Assembly: GCF_024345535.1 (NCBI RefSeq) | Contig: NZ_JAGQBH010000006.1 | Coordinates: 1-64,000, forward strand | Reading direction: 5' to 3' | DNA: 64,000 nt | Origin: Cyanobium sp. N.Huapi 1H5 | GTDB taxonomy: Bacteria > Cyanobacteriota > Cyanobacteriia > PCC-6307 > Cyanobiaceae | In this document: one piece after another, positions 8,589-17,846 of the stretch | Numbering within the stretch: the first letter of the stretch is position 1 | Layout: each line of letters starts with the position of its first letter | Position numbers and translations under genes: made by a program | Notes under the pieces: model-generated | Databases searched by the model: none | What the model was told of the DNA's origin: nothing | The model's input: the letters and a program-made list of their open reading frames with translations, nothing else

Positions 8589-9494
8589 TTGCCTCCCGCC
8601 CCCCGCACCGCCACGTCCCTCTCCCGCCTGCTGAGCGGCTGGCTGGCGGGTGGCTTCGGGCTGGTGGTGGTGGGCCTGGGCGGCTGGTGGTTCACCGTCG
8701 CCGTGGGGGTGATCGTGCACCTGGGCCTGCTGGAGTTCTTCCGCATGGCCCAGTTCAAGGGCATCCGGCCGGCCGTGAAGACCACCCTGGTGGCGGTGCA
8801 GCTGCTGCTGGTCTCCACCCAGGTGGCCGCGGGCAGCCTCTGGGGAGGGAGCGGCATGGCGGGCGACGTGGCGGCGGCCGTGCTGCCCGCCTCCGGGGCG
8901 GTGATCTGCGGCTGGCTGCTGCTCCAGCCCGTCACAGGCACCATCGCCGACATCGCCGCCTCGGTGTTCGGCCTGTTCTATCTGGGCTTCCTGCCCAGCC
9001 ACTGGATCAAGCTGCGGGACCTCACCGATCCCGCCCTGGCTCCCGCCCTAGGGGGGGTGGGCTGGCCCTGGAGCCCGGGCATGGCCCTCACCCTGCTGGC
9101 CTGCCTGATGATCGTGGCCACCGACATCGGCTCCTACGTGATCGGCCGGCGTCTGGGGCGCCACGCCCTCTCGCCGATCTCCCCCGGCAAGACTGTGGAG
9201 GGGGCCCTGGGCGGGGTGTTCTGCGCCCTGCTGGTGGGGGGCCTGGGCGGGGTGCTGCTGGGCTGGCGCTGGGGCTGGCTGATCGGGGCGGTCCTGGGGG
9301 CCGTGGTCTCCCTGTTCGCCCTGGTGGGCGACCTGACCGAATCGATGATGAAGCGGGATGCGGGCCTGAAGGATTCCGGCGATGCGATCCCCGGCCATGG
9401 CGGCATCCTCGACCGGATCGACAGCTACCTGTTCGTGCCGGCGGTGGTCTATTCCCTGGTGACCCTGGTGCTGCCCCTGCTGCAGCGGGGCTGA
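8589..9494 (+). CDS. cdsA: Phosphatidate cytidylyltransferase
   Basis: A 301-residue polytopic membrane enzyme that makes CDP-diacylglycerol from phosphatidic acid and CTP, the entry point to PG and other phospholipids. The C-terminal CDS signature is complete: MMKRDAGLKDSGDAIPGHGG then ILDRIDSYLF (about residues 257-286). About eight hydrophobic helices precede it. The start appears to be TTG at 8589, eleven bases after the cbiT stop; no in-frame ATG lies close by. It is the last gene of the 6.6-9.5 kb plus-strand run and converges with the DUF2993 gene. Confidence 0.92.
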   Translation: MPPAPRTATSLSRLLSGWLAGGFGLVVVGLGGWWFTVAVGVIVHLGLLEFFRMAQFKGIRPAVKTTLVAVQLLLVSTQVAAGSLWGGSGMAGDVAAAVLPASGAVICGWLLLQPVTGTIADIAASVFGLFYLGFLPSHWIKLRDLTDPALAPALGGVGWPWSPGMALTLLACLMIVATDIGSYVIGRRLGRHALSPISPGKTVEGALGGVFCALLVGGLGGVLLGWRWGWLIGAVLGAVVSLFALVGDLTESMMKRDAGLKDSGDAIPGHGGILDRIDSYLFVPAVVYSLVTLVLPLLQRG

Positions 9495-9513
9495 TCGTCC
9501 CCTTCCAGTTCCT

Positions 9514-10194
9514 TCAGGGGGAAACCCGGGCCTCCCCCTCCAGGTGCAGCAGGCCGGCACCGAGCTCGGCCCGCTCGATGCGGATGTTGGGGTCCATCGG
9601 CAGCCGGGCGTGGGGGGTCCCCTCGGCGCAGCGCAGTTCCACGGTGCCGCCGTCGGCCCGCACCGCCACCTCCCGCTCCACCGGCTCCCGGTCGCCGCTG
9701 GCGAAGGCCCGGAGCAGCAGCCGGTCCTCCCGGATGCGCAGCCCAGCCAGGGGGGTGAGGCCCAGCAGGTCGTCGGCCAGCCCGTCGCCAAGGCCGCGCC
9801 AGGCCGGGGTGCTCAGGGATCGGCTCAGCCCATCGCCGCTGAAGCTCACCTGCCCCTGGATGCGGAAGGGCTGCTCCAGCTTCACCGCCTGGTTGCGCAC
9901 CAGGGAGCCCATGCGCACCTGGATGCCGTCGCAGCGCAGCTCCACCTCCTCGATCTCCATCGCCTGGTAGACCACCCGACGGGCCCGCAGCCGCACGCCG
10001 TCGAGGCGGCCCCGCAGCAGCCGCAGCCCCGAGCCCTCCAGGCGGATCTCCAGCCGTTCGATGGCCTCGCACTGCTGGCGCAGCCACAGCTCCAGCCCCC
10101 GGGCCAGCAGGCCCATCACCGGACCGCCGGTGGCCTCGGGGGCTTCGGGCGCCATCTCCTCGCTGGGTCGCTCGCCGTCCGGGGTCTCGCTCAT
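9514..10194 (-). CDS. DUF2993 family protein
   Basis: A 226-residue protein with the DUF2993 (LmeA-like) pattern common in cyanobacteria: GLELWLRQQCEAIERLEI, then alternating short beta strands such as RLLRGRLDGVRLRARRVVY and IEEVELRCDGIQVRMGSL. The N-terminal 25 residues are acidic and Pro-rich and lack a clear signal peptide. The family is predicted to be membrane-associated or periplasmic with unknown substrate (a mycobacterial relative, LmeA, acts in lipomannan metabolism). It is followed upstream by a small membrane-protein gene on the same strand. Confidence 0.75.
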   Translation of the reverse strand: MSETPDGERPSEEMAPEAPEATGGPVMGLLARGLELWLRQQCEAIERLEIRLEGSGLRLLRGRLDGVRLRARRVVYQAMEIEEVELRCDGIQVRMGSLVRNQAVKLEQPFRIQGQVSFSGDGLSRSLSTPAWRGLGDGLADDLLGLTPLAGLRIREDRLLLRAFASGDREPVEREVAVRADGGTVELRCAEGTPHARLPMDPNIRIERAELGAGLLHLEGEARVSP

Positions 10195-10225
10195 CCGCCA
10201 TCAGGGGACAGGGCTCCCCAGATTC

Positions 10226-10531
10226 TCACTCCGTCCGGGCCTGGCGGGCGGCGCGGAAGGCCTCGGCGGCCGTGATCGCCGCCAGCAGCAGCAGCCCCCC
10301 CAGGCCGATCAGCTGGTCGGTGGGATCGGCGGTCGAGGGATCCACCGCGGTGCCGGCGCCGCCCAGCACCGCCCCGAGCAGGAACCAGCCCGTGGCCAGG
10401 GCCGTGGTGATCCAGTAGGCACGCCAGCGGCGCTGGTAGATGTAGCCGCTGCCCAGGCCGGGCACGACGTTGAGCAGGGCCCCCAGCCAGGGGGCGGACG
10501 CCGCCAGGATGGCTTTGTCGTCAGGCGTCAT
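10226..10531 (-). CDS. Small membrane protein, unknown
   Basis: A 101-residue protein with a Gly/Pro motif LNVVPGLGSGYIYQRRW followed by two hydrophobic helices (WITTALATGWFLLGAVLGGAG and LIGLGGLLLLAAITAAEAF). The PGLG-x-GY(I/L) pattern before paired helices resembles TM2-like small membrane proteins, but I cannot assign a family. The ATG at 10531 is 12 bp from the divergent oxidoreductase start at 10544, so any shared promoter must lie inside the neighbouring reading frames. Confidence 0.65.
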   Translation of the reverse strand: MTPDDKAILAASAPWLGALLNVVPGLGSGYIYQRRWRAYWITTALATGWFLLGAVLGGAGTAVDPSTADPTDQLIGLGGLLLLAAITAAEAFRAARQARTE

Positions 10532-10543
10532 CGGGGTCGCTCC

Positions 10544-12085
10544 ATGGCTGGATCCAGCGCCGAGTCTGGCCAGCCCCAGGGGCGACCTGCGCCCTCGGTG
10601 GCGGTGATCGGCGCCGGGGTGGCCGGCTGCGCCCTGGCCGCAGGGCTGCGGCGGGGCGGCTGGGGAGGGTCGATCGTGCTCTGGGAGGCGGGTCGGGGTC
10701 CCGGTGGCCGGGCCGCCACCCGCCGCTCCCGCCACGATCCCGGCTGGCAGATCGACCACGGGGCACCGCTGTTCAACCTGCTCGAGGGCCCCGAACCGGA
10801 GCTGGTGGCGCCCCTGCTCGCGGGGGGCTGGATCGAGCCCTGGCGGGAGCCGGCGGCCGTGCTGGACAGCGCAGGGCACCTGGGGCCGGCCGATGGGGAT
10901 CCCCTGCTGCGCGGCCGCCTCTACCGGGGCCGCAGGGGCATGGACCACCTCGGCCGGGGACTGCTGGCCCTGGCGGCGGACTCAGAATCTCCCGGGAGCC
11001 TCGATGGCCGCTACGGCACCCTGGTGCGCCACCTGGAGGCCCGGCCCGGGGGGGGCTGGCGCCTGGCCGATGCTGACGGGGCGGTGCAGGGGGAGGCCGA
11101 CTGGCTGGTGCTCACCGGCACCCTGCTGGCCCATCCCCGGGCCCGGGAGCGGTTCGGCTGGCCGCAGGTGCCGCTGCAGCAGGCCTCGCGGGGCCTGGGC
11201 GACGCAGACCTGGAGGCCGCCCTGGCGGCCATCGCCAGCATGGAGATGGACCCGCGCACCAACCTGATGCTGACGATCGAGCCCGCCGCGGCGGCACGCT
11301 GGCTGGCCCTGCCCTTCCGGCTGCTGGGCTTTGACAGCTCAGCCCAGGGGCGCTGGGGGCTGCGGCGCCTGTCGATCCAGCCGCTGGCCGATGGCCGCTG
11401 CGCCGTCGTGGCCCATGGGCTGCTGGAGGAGCCCGATGACGCCGCCGCGACCACCGCGCTGGAGTCGGCCGTTGCTGCCGCTCTGGCCCCCTGGCTGGGG
11501 GAACGGCCCGGCGACGGCGAGGCGCTGGCGGGGGTGGAGCGTCGTCAGCTGATGCGCTGGGGGGCCGCCTTCCCCGCGGCCGGCGGCCTGCCGGCCGATG
11601 CCACGGTCTGCCCCCGCAGCCGGGTGGCCTTCTGCGGCGATTTCGTGGCGGGGCCGGGCTTCGGCCGGATCGAGGGGGCCCTGCGCAGCGCCCAGGCCCT
11701 GGCGGGCCGGCTGCTGGCCCTGGTGCTGCTGCTCTGCTTCGCCCTGGGCAGCCCGGCAGCGGCGGCGGCGGCCGACGCCGTCCCCTACCGCTGCGACGGC
11801 GACCTGCTCCTGGCGACCGCCGACAACGGGGCCGTGGATGCCCCGGGGATCCCCAACACCGCCGCCGGCACGGTGCCCGGCGCCACGGTGCTGCTGGAGT
11901 GGCGCGACCTGCGTCTGCAGCTGCCGCGCACCAACAACGCCGGCCCGCCCAGCTACACCGACGGGATCTGGTGGTGGAGCCTGGAGGATCCGGCCCAGCC
12001 CCGCTTCCTGCACCGACGCGGCGCCATCGAGAGCTTCAGCTGCCAGACAGTTCCTGCCGCAGGGCCGCCAGACGGCGGCCGTTGA
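10544..12085 (+). CDS. FAD-dependent oxidoreductase fused to a secreted MliC-like domain
   Basis: A 513-residue open frame with two unlike parts. Residues 1 to about 390 form a renalase/amine-oxidase-like flavoprotein: the dinucleotide-binding motif VAVIGAGVAGCALAAGL, GPGGRAATRR, and a C-terminal FAD contact FCGDFVAGPGFGRIEGALRS. Such proteins normally end just after this point. Here the frame continues without a stop into a hydrophobic stretch (VLLLCFALGSPAAAAAADA, residues about 394-412). An MliC/lysozyme-inhibitor-like domain follows (YRCDGDLLLATADN through LHRRGAIESFSCQ). A secreted protein starting at an internal GTG (11645 or 11723) is an alternative to a true fusion. The 3' end overlaps the convergent DUF1499 gene by 50 bp. 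Confidence 0.8.
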   Translation: MAGSSAESGQPQGRPAPSVAVIGAGVAGCALAAGLRRGGWGGSIVLWEAGRGPGGRAATRRSRHDPGWQIDHGAPLFNLLEGPEPELVAPLLAGGWIEPWREPAAVLDSAGHLGPADGDPLLRGRLYRGRRGMDHLGRGLLALAADSESPGSLDGRYGTLVRHLEARPGGGWRLADADGAVQGEADWLVLTGTLLAHPRARERFGWPQVPLQQASRGLGDADLEAALAAIASMEMDPRTNLMLTIEPAAAARWLALPFRLLGFDSSAQGRWGLRRLSIQPLADGRCAVVAHGLLEEPDDAAATTALESAVAAALAPWLGERPGDGEALAGVERRQLMRWGAAFPAAGGLPADATVCPRSRVAFCGDFVAGPGFGRIEGALRSAQALAGRLLALVLLLCFALGSPAAAAAADAVPYRCDGDLLLATADNGAVDAPGIPNTAAGTVPGATVLLEWRDLRLQLPRTNNAGPPSYTDGIWWWSLEDPAQPRFLHRRGAIESFSCQTVPAAGPPDGGR

Positions 12086-12509
12086 CGCCCAGGTCCGAAT
12101 CCCCCAGCCGGGAGCTGGAGCGGGCCTGCAGCACGCCGGCGGCCGGCTGGGCGTAAAGCTCGAGGTCGTCGACGAACCCGAACAGCCGGCTGGTGGCGGT
12201 GGCGTGCAGGTAGCGGCCGTCCCGCTCGAGGATCCGCACCCCCTCGGTGGTCTCCAGGATCGGCACCAGCGCACTCAGGGCCGCCTCCGGATCGGCGATC
12301 GGCCAGTCGGCCCGGGCGCAGTGGGCCGGCGCCCAGCAGGGGGACAGGGAGCCGCCATGGACGCCGAGATCCTCCGGCACCGGTCCCTCCAGGTGCAGCA
12401 GGGAGGCCTCGGCCCGGCCGGGGAGGGCCAGGGCGGGGACCCCGAGCAGCAGCACGAGCAGCAGGCCGGCGAGAAGACGGGGCAGGGAGAGGCGGGAGGC
12501 GGGTGTCAT
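12036..12509 (-). CDS. DUF1499 family secreted protein
   Basis: A 157-residue protein with a signal peptide (LLAGLLLVLLLGVPALALPGRA). The DUF1499 core follows: SPCWAPAHCAR, AALSALVPILETTEGVRIL, FVDDLELYA, and the family's C-terminal hallmark VLQARSSSRLGDSDLGVNGRR. The family is of unknown function, widespread in cyanobacteria, and expected to be exported. Its start overlaps the stop of the alpha/beta hydrolase gene by four bases, so it is the last gene of a three-gene minus-strand operon. Confidence 0.82.
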   Translation of the reverse strand: MTPASRLSLPRLLAGLLLVLLLGVPALALPGRAEASLLHLEGPVPEDLGVHGGSLSPCWAPAHCARADWPIADPEAALSALVPILETTEGVRILERDGRYLHATATSRLFGFVDDLELYAQPAAGVLQARSSSRLGDSDLGVNGRRLAALRQELSGS

Positions 12510-13417
12510 GGATGGGTGGGGGTCGGAGCGCAGGGGACGCCCAGCCAGGCGGCGGCAACCTGCTCGGGCTGGTCGATGTGGGGCAGGTGGCCGCAGGCCG
12601 CCAGTTCGGTGATGCGTGGCCCCAGCAGGGCCTGGGCGGCGCGCTTCTGCGGCGCCCGCAGGATCCGGTCGTCGGCGCCCCAGAGCACCGCCAGGGGCTG
12701 GGGGGGCAGGGGGTCGCCGCAGCCGGCGAAGCCGCCGCTGCGGGCGAAACGGCCCAGGGCGCCGGCCCAGCCCGGCGACTTCAGGTGCAGCGAGGCGATC
12801 TCCAGCTCCGCCGGACCCACATCCCGGTCGGGGTCGGCGAAGGCGCTGCGGCAGAGGCCTTTCCGCACCGAGGGCAGGGCCAGGAAGCGCACCCCCAGCC
12901 CATCCAGCAGGGGCGGCAGGGGCATGGGCCTGCCCGTGAGACCGGCCGGGGCCAGCAGCAGCAGGCGCTCGAACCGCTCGGGATGGCGCCGGGCCAGGGC
13001 CACCGCCACCGCGCCCCCCATCGAGGCGCCGATCAGGCCGAGGCTGCGGCCGCCGGCGGGCTCCCGCTGCTCCAGCGCCTCCAGCAGGGCATCGAGGTGG
13101 GCCAGCACGGAGGCCGGGGAGTACTCACGCTCGGCGGGCCTGGGGCAGAAGCCGAAACCGTGCAGGTCCGGGATCAGCAGCCGGTGCCGCTGGGCCAGCA
13201 GGGGGGCCAGGCGGCGGAACTCCAGGAAGGAACTGTCGAAGCCATGCAGGAGCAGCAGGGGCGGTCCCTCCCCCAGCACCGCCACGGGCCACTGGCCGGG
13301 GTGCTGCGGCAGCTCCCACCACTGCACCCGGGCGGCCAGGTCGCGGCCGAGGGGATCGAGCAGCGATGCGGCGGCGGCCGTGACCAGGTCGCGGCCGCTG
13401 GAGGGGCCGTCCGTCAC
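12506..13417 (-). CDS. Alpha/beta-fold hydrolase
   Basis: A 303-residue alpha/beta hydrolase. The oxyanion-hole motif is LLLLHGFDSSFLEF, the nucleophile elbow is GASMGGAV (Ser near residue 132), the acid is in LWGADDRIL, and the catalytic His is in CGHLPHIDQPEQ near the C-terminus. The overall layout is like haloalkane-dehalogenase or magnesium-chelatase-associated (BchO-type) hydrolases; the substrate is unknown. It overlaps by four bases with genes on both sides (dehydrogenase upstream, DUF1499 downstream), indicating one operon. Confidence 0.85.
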   Translation of the reverse strand: MTDGPSSGRDLVTAAAASLLDPLGRDLAARVQWWELPQHPGQWPVAVLGEGPPLLLLHGFDSSFLEFRRLAPLLAQRHRLLIPDLHGFGFCPRPAEREYSPASVLAHLDALLEALEQREPAGGRSLGLIGASMGGAVAVALARRHPERFERLLLLAPAGLTGRPMPLPPLLDGLGVRFLALPSVRKGLCRSAFADPDRDVGPAELEIASLHLKSPGWAGALGRFARSGGFAGCGDPLPPQPLAVLWGADDRILRAPQKRAAQALLGPRITELAACGHLPHIDQPEQVAAAWLGVPCAPTPTHP

Positions 13418-14526
13418 GCCTGCTGCCGCTCGGCGGTGGCGCCCACCATGGCGGCGAGCAGGTCCTCGGGGGCGACCGCGAAGGGCAGCCGGTGCAGGTC
13501 GGAGCCCTCCCGGCAGGCGAAGCGACAGACCTGGCGGAGCTCCTCAAGACTGGCGCCGGCCAGCCCCAGGGCCTCGAGATCGGTGGGCAGCCCCAGCGTG
13601 CGGAAGAAGGGCAGCAGCTGGCGGCGGGCCTGGGCCGCCAGCCGGTTGCCCGCCAGCTGCTCCTCCAGCCACAGCTGCACCAGCACCCCGAAGCCCACCT
13701 TCTCGCCGTGCAGGCAGCCGTGGGTGGCGGCGAGCTGGGTGAGCCCGTTGTGGACGGCATGGGCGGCCACGGTGCGGCAGCGGGCACCACCGATGCCGCC
13801 GATCAGGCCGGCGGTGAGGGCGCAGCCCTCGGCCACCCGCACCCAGGCCTCGCTGTTCGGGTCGGCCAGGGCGGCTTCCCCCTCCAGCAGCAGCAGATCG
13901 CGCAGCAGCCGGGCCATCTGCACCGCCTGCTGCACCAGCCCATCGCCGCTGGCGCCGCTGCTCACCGAGGCCTCGTACCACTTGGCCACCGCATCGGCGA
14001 TGCCGCTCGCGAGGGTGCGGGCCGGCGCCTGCCGCACCAGGGCGTGGTCGAAGACGAGCAGGTCCGGGCAGCGGTCGAGGGCGACATCGCCCTGGAAGGC
14101 CCCGTCGGGGCTGTAAAGGTTGGCCAGGGCCGTCCAGCCGGCGCAGGTGGCGGCGCTGGTGGGCACCGTGATGCAGGGCAGGCCGAGGCGGTGGGCCAGC
14201 AGCTTGCCCGCATCCAGCACCTTGCCCCCACCGGCGGCGATGACCGCATCACAGCCGGCGGCGGCGGCATCCCGGGCCAGGGGGCCCAGGTCGTCGTCGC
14301 AGCAGTCGCGCAGGCCCTGGCTGACCACGGGGCGAACACCGGCCTGCTCCAGATCGACCGCCAGCTGCTGACGCAGCCCGAAGGTGGAGGCGCTGCGGCC
14401 GAGCAGCAGGGGGCGGCGGCCCAGGGAGACGATGCGGGGAAGGGCCTGCCTCCAGGCCCCCTCCCCACGGAGGACCACCGCCGGGGCGATGGCCTGGGTC
14501 TGCAGAGGATCCGTCATGGCCGCCAT
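13414..14526 (-). CDS. Iron-containing alcohol dehydrogenase family (GldA-like)
   Basis: A 370-residue NAD(P)-dependent dehydrogenase of the glycerol dehydrogenase-like branch of the iron/zinc ADH family. The nucleotide-binding loop is VIAAGGGKVLDAGKLLAH, followed by the substrate-side strand ITVPTSAATCAGWTALANLY. Metal ligands are in SGIADAVAKWYEA (Asp), TVAAHAVHNG (His) and HGEKVGFGVL (His). The substrate is unknown; glycerol itself is not assured. Alternative start: the ATG at 14517, three codons later. It is the first gene of the operon with the hydrolase and DUF1499. Confidence 0.83.
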   Translation of the reverse strand: MAAMTDPLQTQAIAPAVVLRGEGAWRQALPRIVSLGRRPLLLGRSASTFGLRQQLAVDLEQAGVRPVVSQGLRDCCDDDLGPLARDAAAAGCDAVIAAGGGKVLDAGKLLAHRLGLPCITVPTSAATCAGWTALANLYSPDGAFQGDVALDRCPDLLVFDHALVRQAPARTLASGIADAVAKWYEASVSSGASGDGLVQQAVQMARLLRDLLLLEGEAALADPNSEAWVRVAEGCALTAGLIGGIGGARCRTVAAHAVHNGLTQLAATHGCLHGEKVGFGVLVQLWLEEQLAGNRLAAQARRQLLPFFRTLGLPTDLEALGLAGASLEELRQVCRFACREGSDLHRLPFAVAPEDLLAAMVGATAERQQA

Positions 14527-14571
14527 CTCATGATTGAAATGTAGAAGTCGGCCGATCCGGGTCGCGATCGA

Positions 14572-17121
14572 TCAGGCGCTGGCGCTGGCCAGCTCCGGCA
14601 GCGGCGGGGTGACGCTCTGCTTGCGGATCACCACCTGCTTGTCGTCGTCGACATCCACCAGGCAGGCATCGCCCTCGCCGATCCGGCCGGAGAGGAATTC
14701 CTCCGCCAGGGAATCCTCGAGCAGGCGCATCACGGCACGGCGCAGGGGACGGGCGCCGTAGCTGGGGTTGTAGCCCTCCTCCACGAGGCGCTCCTTGAAG
14801 GCCTCGGTGACGGACATGCCGATGCCCTTGTCCTGCATGCGGGCAAAGACCTCCCGCAGCATGATCTCGGCGATCAGCTTCACCTCGTCGCGGGTGAGCT
14901 GGCGGAAGACGATGATCTCGTCGAGACGGTTGAGGAATTCGGGGCGGAAGTACTGCTTGAGCTCCTCGTTGACCAGGGAGCGGATGCGGTTGTACTGGGT
15001 TTCCTCCACGTCGCCGCCGCCGAACTCGAAGCCGAGGCCGCCGCCGCCCTTCTCGATCACCTTCGAACCGATGTTCGAGGTCATGATGATCAGGGTGTTC
15101 TTGAAGTCGACCGTGCGTCCCTTGGAATCGGTGAGCCGGCCGTCCTCCAGCAGCTGCAGCAGCAGGTTGAAGACATCGGGGTGGGCCTTCTCAATCTCGT
15201 CGAACAGCACCACGGTGTAGGGACGACGGCGCACGGCCTCGGTGAGCTGGCCGCCTTCGTTGAAGCCCACATAGCCCGGAGGCGAACCGATCAGCTTGCT
15301 GACGGTGTGGCGCTCCATGAACTCGCTCATGTCGAGCCGGATCATGGCGTCCTCGCTGCCGAAGAAATAGGCGGCGAGAGCCTTGGTGAGTTCCGTCTTG
15401 CCGACGCCGGTGGGGCCGGAGAAGATGAAGCTGGCGATGGGACGGTTGGGGTTCTTGAGGCCGACCCGCGCCCGGCGGATGGCCCGGGAGACGGCCTTGA
15501 CGGCCTCGTCCTGGCCGATCAGGCGCTGGTGGAGGGTCTCCTCCATGTTCAGCAGCTTCACCGACTCGCTCTCGGTCAGCTTCTGGACGGGCACGCCGGT
15601 CCAGGAGGCGACGATCTGGGCGATGTCCTCCTCGGTGACCAGGGGCGAGCGGCTTTCCTCGCTGGCGTCGTCGGCCACAGGGCCGCCCAGCAGGGCCGGC
15701 GTGTCGGTCTCGCCGGAGGTGCCGGCGGGTTCGTCGTCGCGACGGGCCTGGAGAATCGTGCGGATCTGGTCGCGCAGCTCCACCTCCTTGTCGCGCAGTT
15801 CACCGGCCTTGGTGAAGTCCTGCTGGCGGACGGCGTCCTCCTTCTCCTTCTGGACACCGCGCAACTGCTTGTCGACCTCCTTGGCCGCCGGCGGCAGCTT
15901 GGAGTTGAGCAGCCGCACGCGGCTGCCGGCCTCGTCGATCAGGTCGATGGCCTTGTCGGGCAGGAAGCGGTCGCTGATGTAGCGGTCGCCCAGGGTGGCG
16001 GCGGCGACGAGGGCCTCATCGCTGATCTTGAGGCGGTGGTGCTGCTCGTAGCGCTCCCGCAGCCCCTTGAGGATCTCGATCGTGTCGACGACGGAGGGCT
16101 CGCCCACCATCACCGGCTGGAAGCGGCGCTCCAGGGCCGCATCGCGCTCGATGTGCTTGCGGTATTCATCGAGGGTGGTGGCCCCGATGCACTGCAGCTC
16201 GCCCCGGGCCAGGGCCGGCTTGAGGATGTTGGCGGCGTCGATGGCGCCTTCTGCGGCACCGGCGCCGATCAGGGTGTGCACCTCGTCGATCACGAGGATC
16301 ACGTTCCCGGCGGAGCGGATCTCCTCCATGATCTTCTTGAGCCGTTCCTCGAACTCACCGCGGTACTTGGTGCCGGCCACCAGCAGGCCGATGTCGAGGG
16401 TGAGGACACGCTTGTCCTCGAGGATGTCGGGGATCTCGCCCTGGGTGATCCGCTGGGCCAGGCCCTCGGCGATGGCGGTCTTGCCGACGCCCGGCTCACC
16501 GATCAGGACGGGGTTGTTCTTGGTGCGGCGACCGAGGATCTGGATCACCCGGTCGATCTCGTTCTGGCGGCCCACGACGGGGTCGAGCTTGGACTCGGCC
16601 GCCAGCTGGGTGAGGTTGCTGCCGAATTCGTCGAGGGTGGGGGTCTTGGTGGAGCCCTTGCCCGAGCTGCCGGAGGCCACTTCGGCCGTCTCGCCCAGCA
16701 TGCGGATCACCTGGGTGCGGACCTTGGCCAGGTCGACGCCGAGGTTCTCGAGCACCCGGGCGGCCACGCCCTCGCCCTCACGGATCAGGCCCAGCAGCAG
16801 GTGCTCGGTGCCGATGTAGTTGTGCCCCAGCTGGCGGGCCTCCTCCAGGGAGAGCTCGAGCACCCGCTTGGCCCGGGGGGTGAAGGGGATCTCGACGGCG
16901 ACGAAGCCGGAGCCGCGGCCGATGATCTTCTCGACCTCGACCCGGGCGTCCTTGAGGTTGACCCCCATCGACTTGAGGACCTTGGCGGCGACACCGGTGC
17001 CCTCGCCGATCAGGCCCAGCAGGATCTGCTCGGTGCCGACGAAGTTGTGGCCGAGGCGGCGGGCCTCTTCCTGGGCCAGCATGATCACCTTGATGGCCTT
17101 CTCGGTAAACCGCTCGAACAT
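14572..17121 (-). CDS. clpC: ATP-dependent Clp protease ATP-binding subunit ClpC
   Basis: An 849-residue Hsp100 chaperone that unfolds substrates for the ClpP/ClpR protease in the cytoplasm. It has two Clp N repeats (residues 1-145, each with LGHN(F/Y)(V/I)GTE). AAA-1 has Walker A GEPGVGKT near residue 208. The middle UVR-type segment includes [23 protein letters not shown]-2 has Walker A GPTGVGKT near residue 568. Length and the UVR domain identify ClpC rather than ClpB. The gene is alone; the 186-bp upstream gap contains one perfect DnaA-box-like TTATCCACA (17285-17293), likely chance. Confidence 0.97.
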   Translation of the reverse strand: MFERFTEKAIKVIMLAQEEARRLGHNFVGTEQILLGLIGEGTGVAAKVLKSMGVNLKDARVEVEKIIGRGSGFVAVEIPFTPRAKRVLELSLEEARQLGHNYIGTEHLLLGLIREGEGVAARVLENLGVDLAKVRTQVIRMLGETAEVASGSSGKGSTKTPTLDEFGSNLTQLAAESKLDPVVGRQNEIDRVIQILGRRTKNNPVLIGEPGVGKTAIAEGLAQRITQGEIPDILEDKRVLTLDIGLLVAGTKYRGEFEERLKKIMEEIRSAGNVILVIDEVHTLIGAGAAEGAIDAANILKPALARGELQCIGATTLDEYRKHIERDAALERRFQPVMVGEPSVVDTIEILKGLRERYEQHHRLKISDEALVAAATLGDRYISDRFLPDKAIDLIDEAGSRVRLLNSKLPPAAKEVDKQLRGVQKEKEDAVRQQDFTKAGELRDKEVELRDQIRTILQARRDDEPAGTSGETDTPALLGGPVADDASEESRSPLVTEEDIAQIVASWTGVPVQKLTESESVKLLNMEETLHQRLIGQDEAVKAVSRAIRRARVGLKNPNRPIASFIFSGPTGVGKTELTKALAAYFFGSEDAMIRLDMSEFMERHTVSKLIGSPPGYVGFNEGGQLTEAVRRRPYTVVLFDEIEKAHPDVFNLLLQLLEDGRLTDSKGRTVDFKNTLIIMTSNIGSKVIEKGGGGLGFEFGGGDVEETQYNRIRSLVNEELKQYFRPEFLNRLDEIIVFRQLTRDEVKLIAEIMLREVFARMQDKGIGMSVTEAFKERLVEEGYNPSYGARPLRRAVMRLLEDSLAEEFLSGRIGEGDACLVDVDDDKQVVIRKQSVTPPLPELASASA

Positions 17122-17307
17122 GGGGCGGGACCTGATGCAAGTGGCACCAACCTATCAGGATTGAAGGGCTGCGTGGGAGGTCGGGAGCACTCTCAGGCGA
17201 AACCCATGTGCCGCAGGCGCTCAGACGGACCAGAACACAAACGAAGCGCCAGGAATCGCCAGAAATAGGTATAGCAATCTACGGTTATCCACACCCCCGT
17301 CACATTG

Positions 17308-17784
17308 TCAGGGGCCCATTTTCAGGTTGACCCATTGGATCAGGGCATCCTCTCCATTGCGGTAGTAACCATGACGGATGCCGGCGGTGCGGAACCCCAG
17401 GCCCCCGTACAGGGCGATCCCCGGGCCGTTCCCTGCCGCCACCTCCAGGGTGGCGCGGGTGGCGCCGCGCGCGCGGCCGGCGCCCATCAGTTCCTGCAGC
17501 ACCCGGCGCCCCAGTCCCCGCCGGCGCTGGTCCGGTGCCACAGCCACCAGGGTGATGTGGAGCTCATCCACCACAAGCCAGCCACTGGCCATCGCCAGCA
17601 GGTCGGGCCCCTGGAACAGCCCCAGGCCGGGCCGGCCCTCCTCCTCCAGCTCCCGTTGCCACTGCTCCAGGCTCCAGAGACCACCGAGGGCGGCCCGGTC
17701 GAGGGCCAGGCAGGCCGGGGCGTCGGCCGGAACCAGCGGGCACAGGGTCGGGGCGGGCAGCGGTGGCGGAGGCGGTGCCGGCAC
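17308..17784 (-). CDS. rimI: Ribosomal protein S18 alanine N-acetyltransferase-like GNAT
   Basis: A 158-residue GNAT acetyltransferase. The acetyl-CoA loop is VAPDQRRRGLGRRVLQEL (motif A, Q/R-x-x-G-x-G/A), preceded by the beta strand ELHITLVAV and followed by LEVAAGNGPGIALYGGLGFRTAGIRHGYY. The last element matches RimI, which acetylates the N-terminus of ribosomal protein S18. The Pro-rich N-terminal leader PAPPPPPLPAP is unusual and may mean translation starts later. It is divergent from lysA, whose ATG lies 62 bp away. Confidence 0.8.
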   Translation of the reverse strand: MPAPPPPPLPAPTLCPLVPADAPACLALDRAALGGLWSLEQWQRELEEEGRPGLGLFQGPDLLAMASGWLVVDELHITLVAVAPDQRRRGLGRRVLQELMGAGRARGATRATLEVAAGNGPGIALYGGLGFRTAGIRHGYYRNGEDALIQWVNLKMGP

Positions 17785-17846
17785 GGCCGTTGGACACGAA
17801 CATCCTTACGATCGGACATCCTGACCCCCTCCCCGCACAGGCCGCC

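Noticed and set aside
15181-17268. 695-codon plus-strand frame opposite clpC
   Set aside because: Exactly antisense to clpC, rich in Gly, Asp and Leu without domain order. It is a shadow frame.
17285-17293. Perfect DnaA box TTATCCACA upstream of clpC, possible replication origin
   Set aside because: Only one box is present, with no cluster, AT-rich unwinding region or dnaA/dnaN gene nearby. A single 9-mer can occur by chance in 64 kb.
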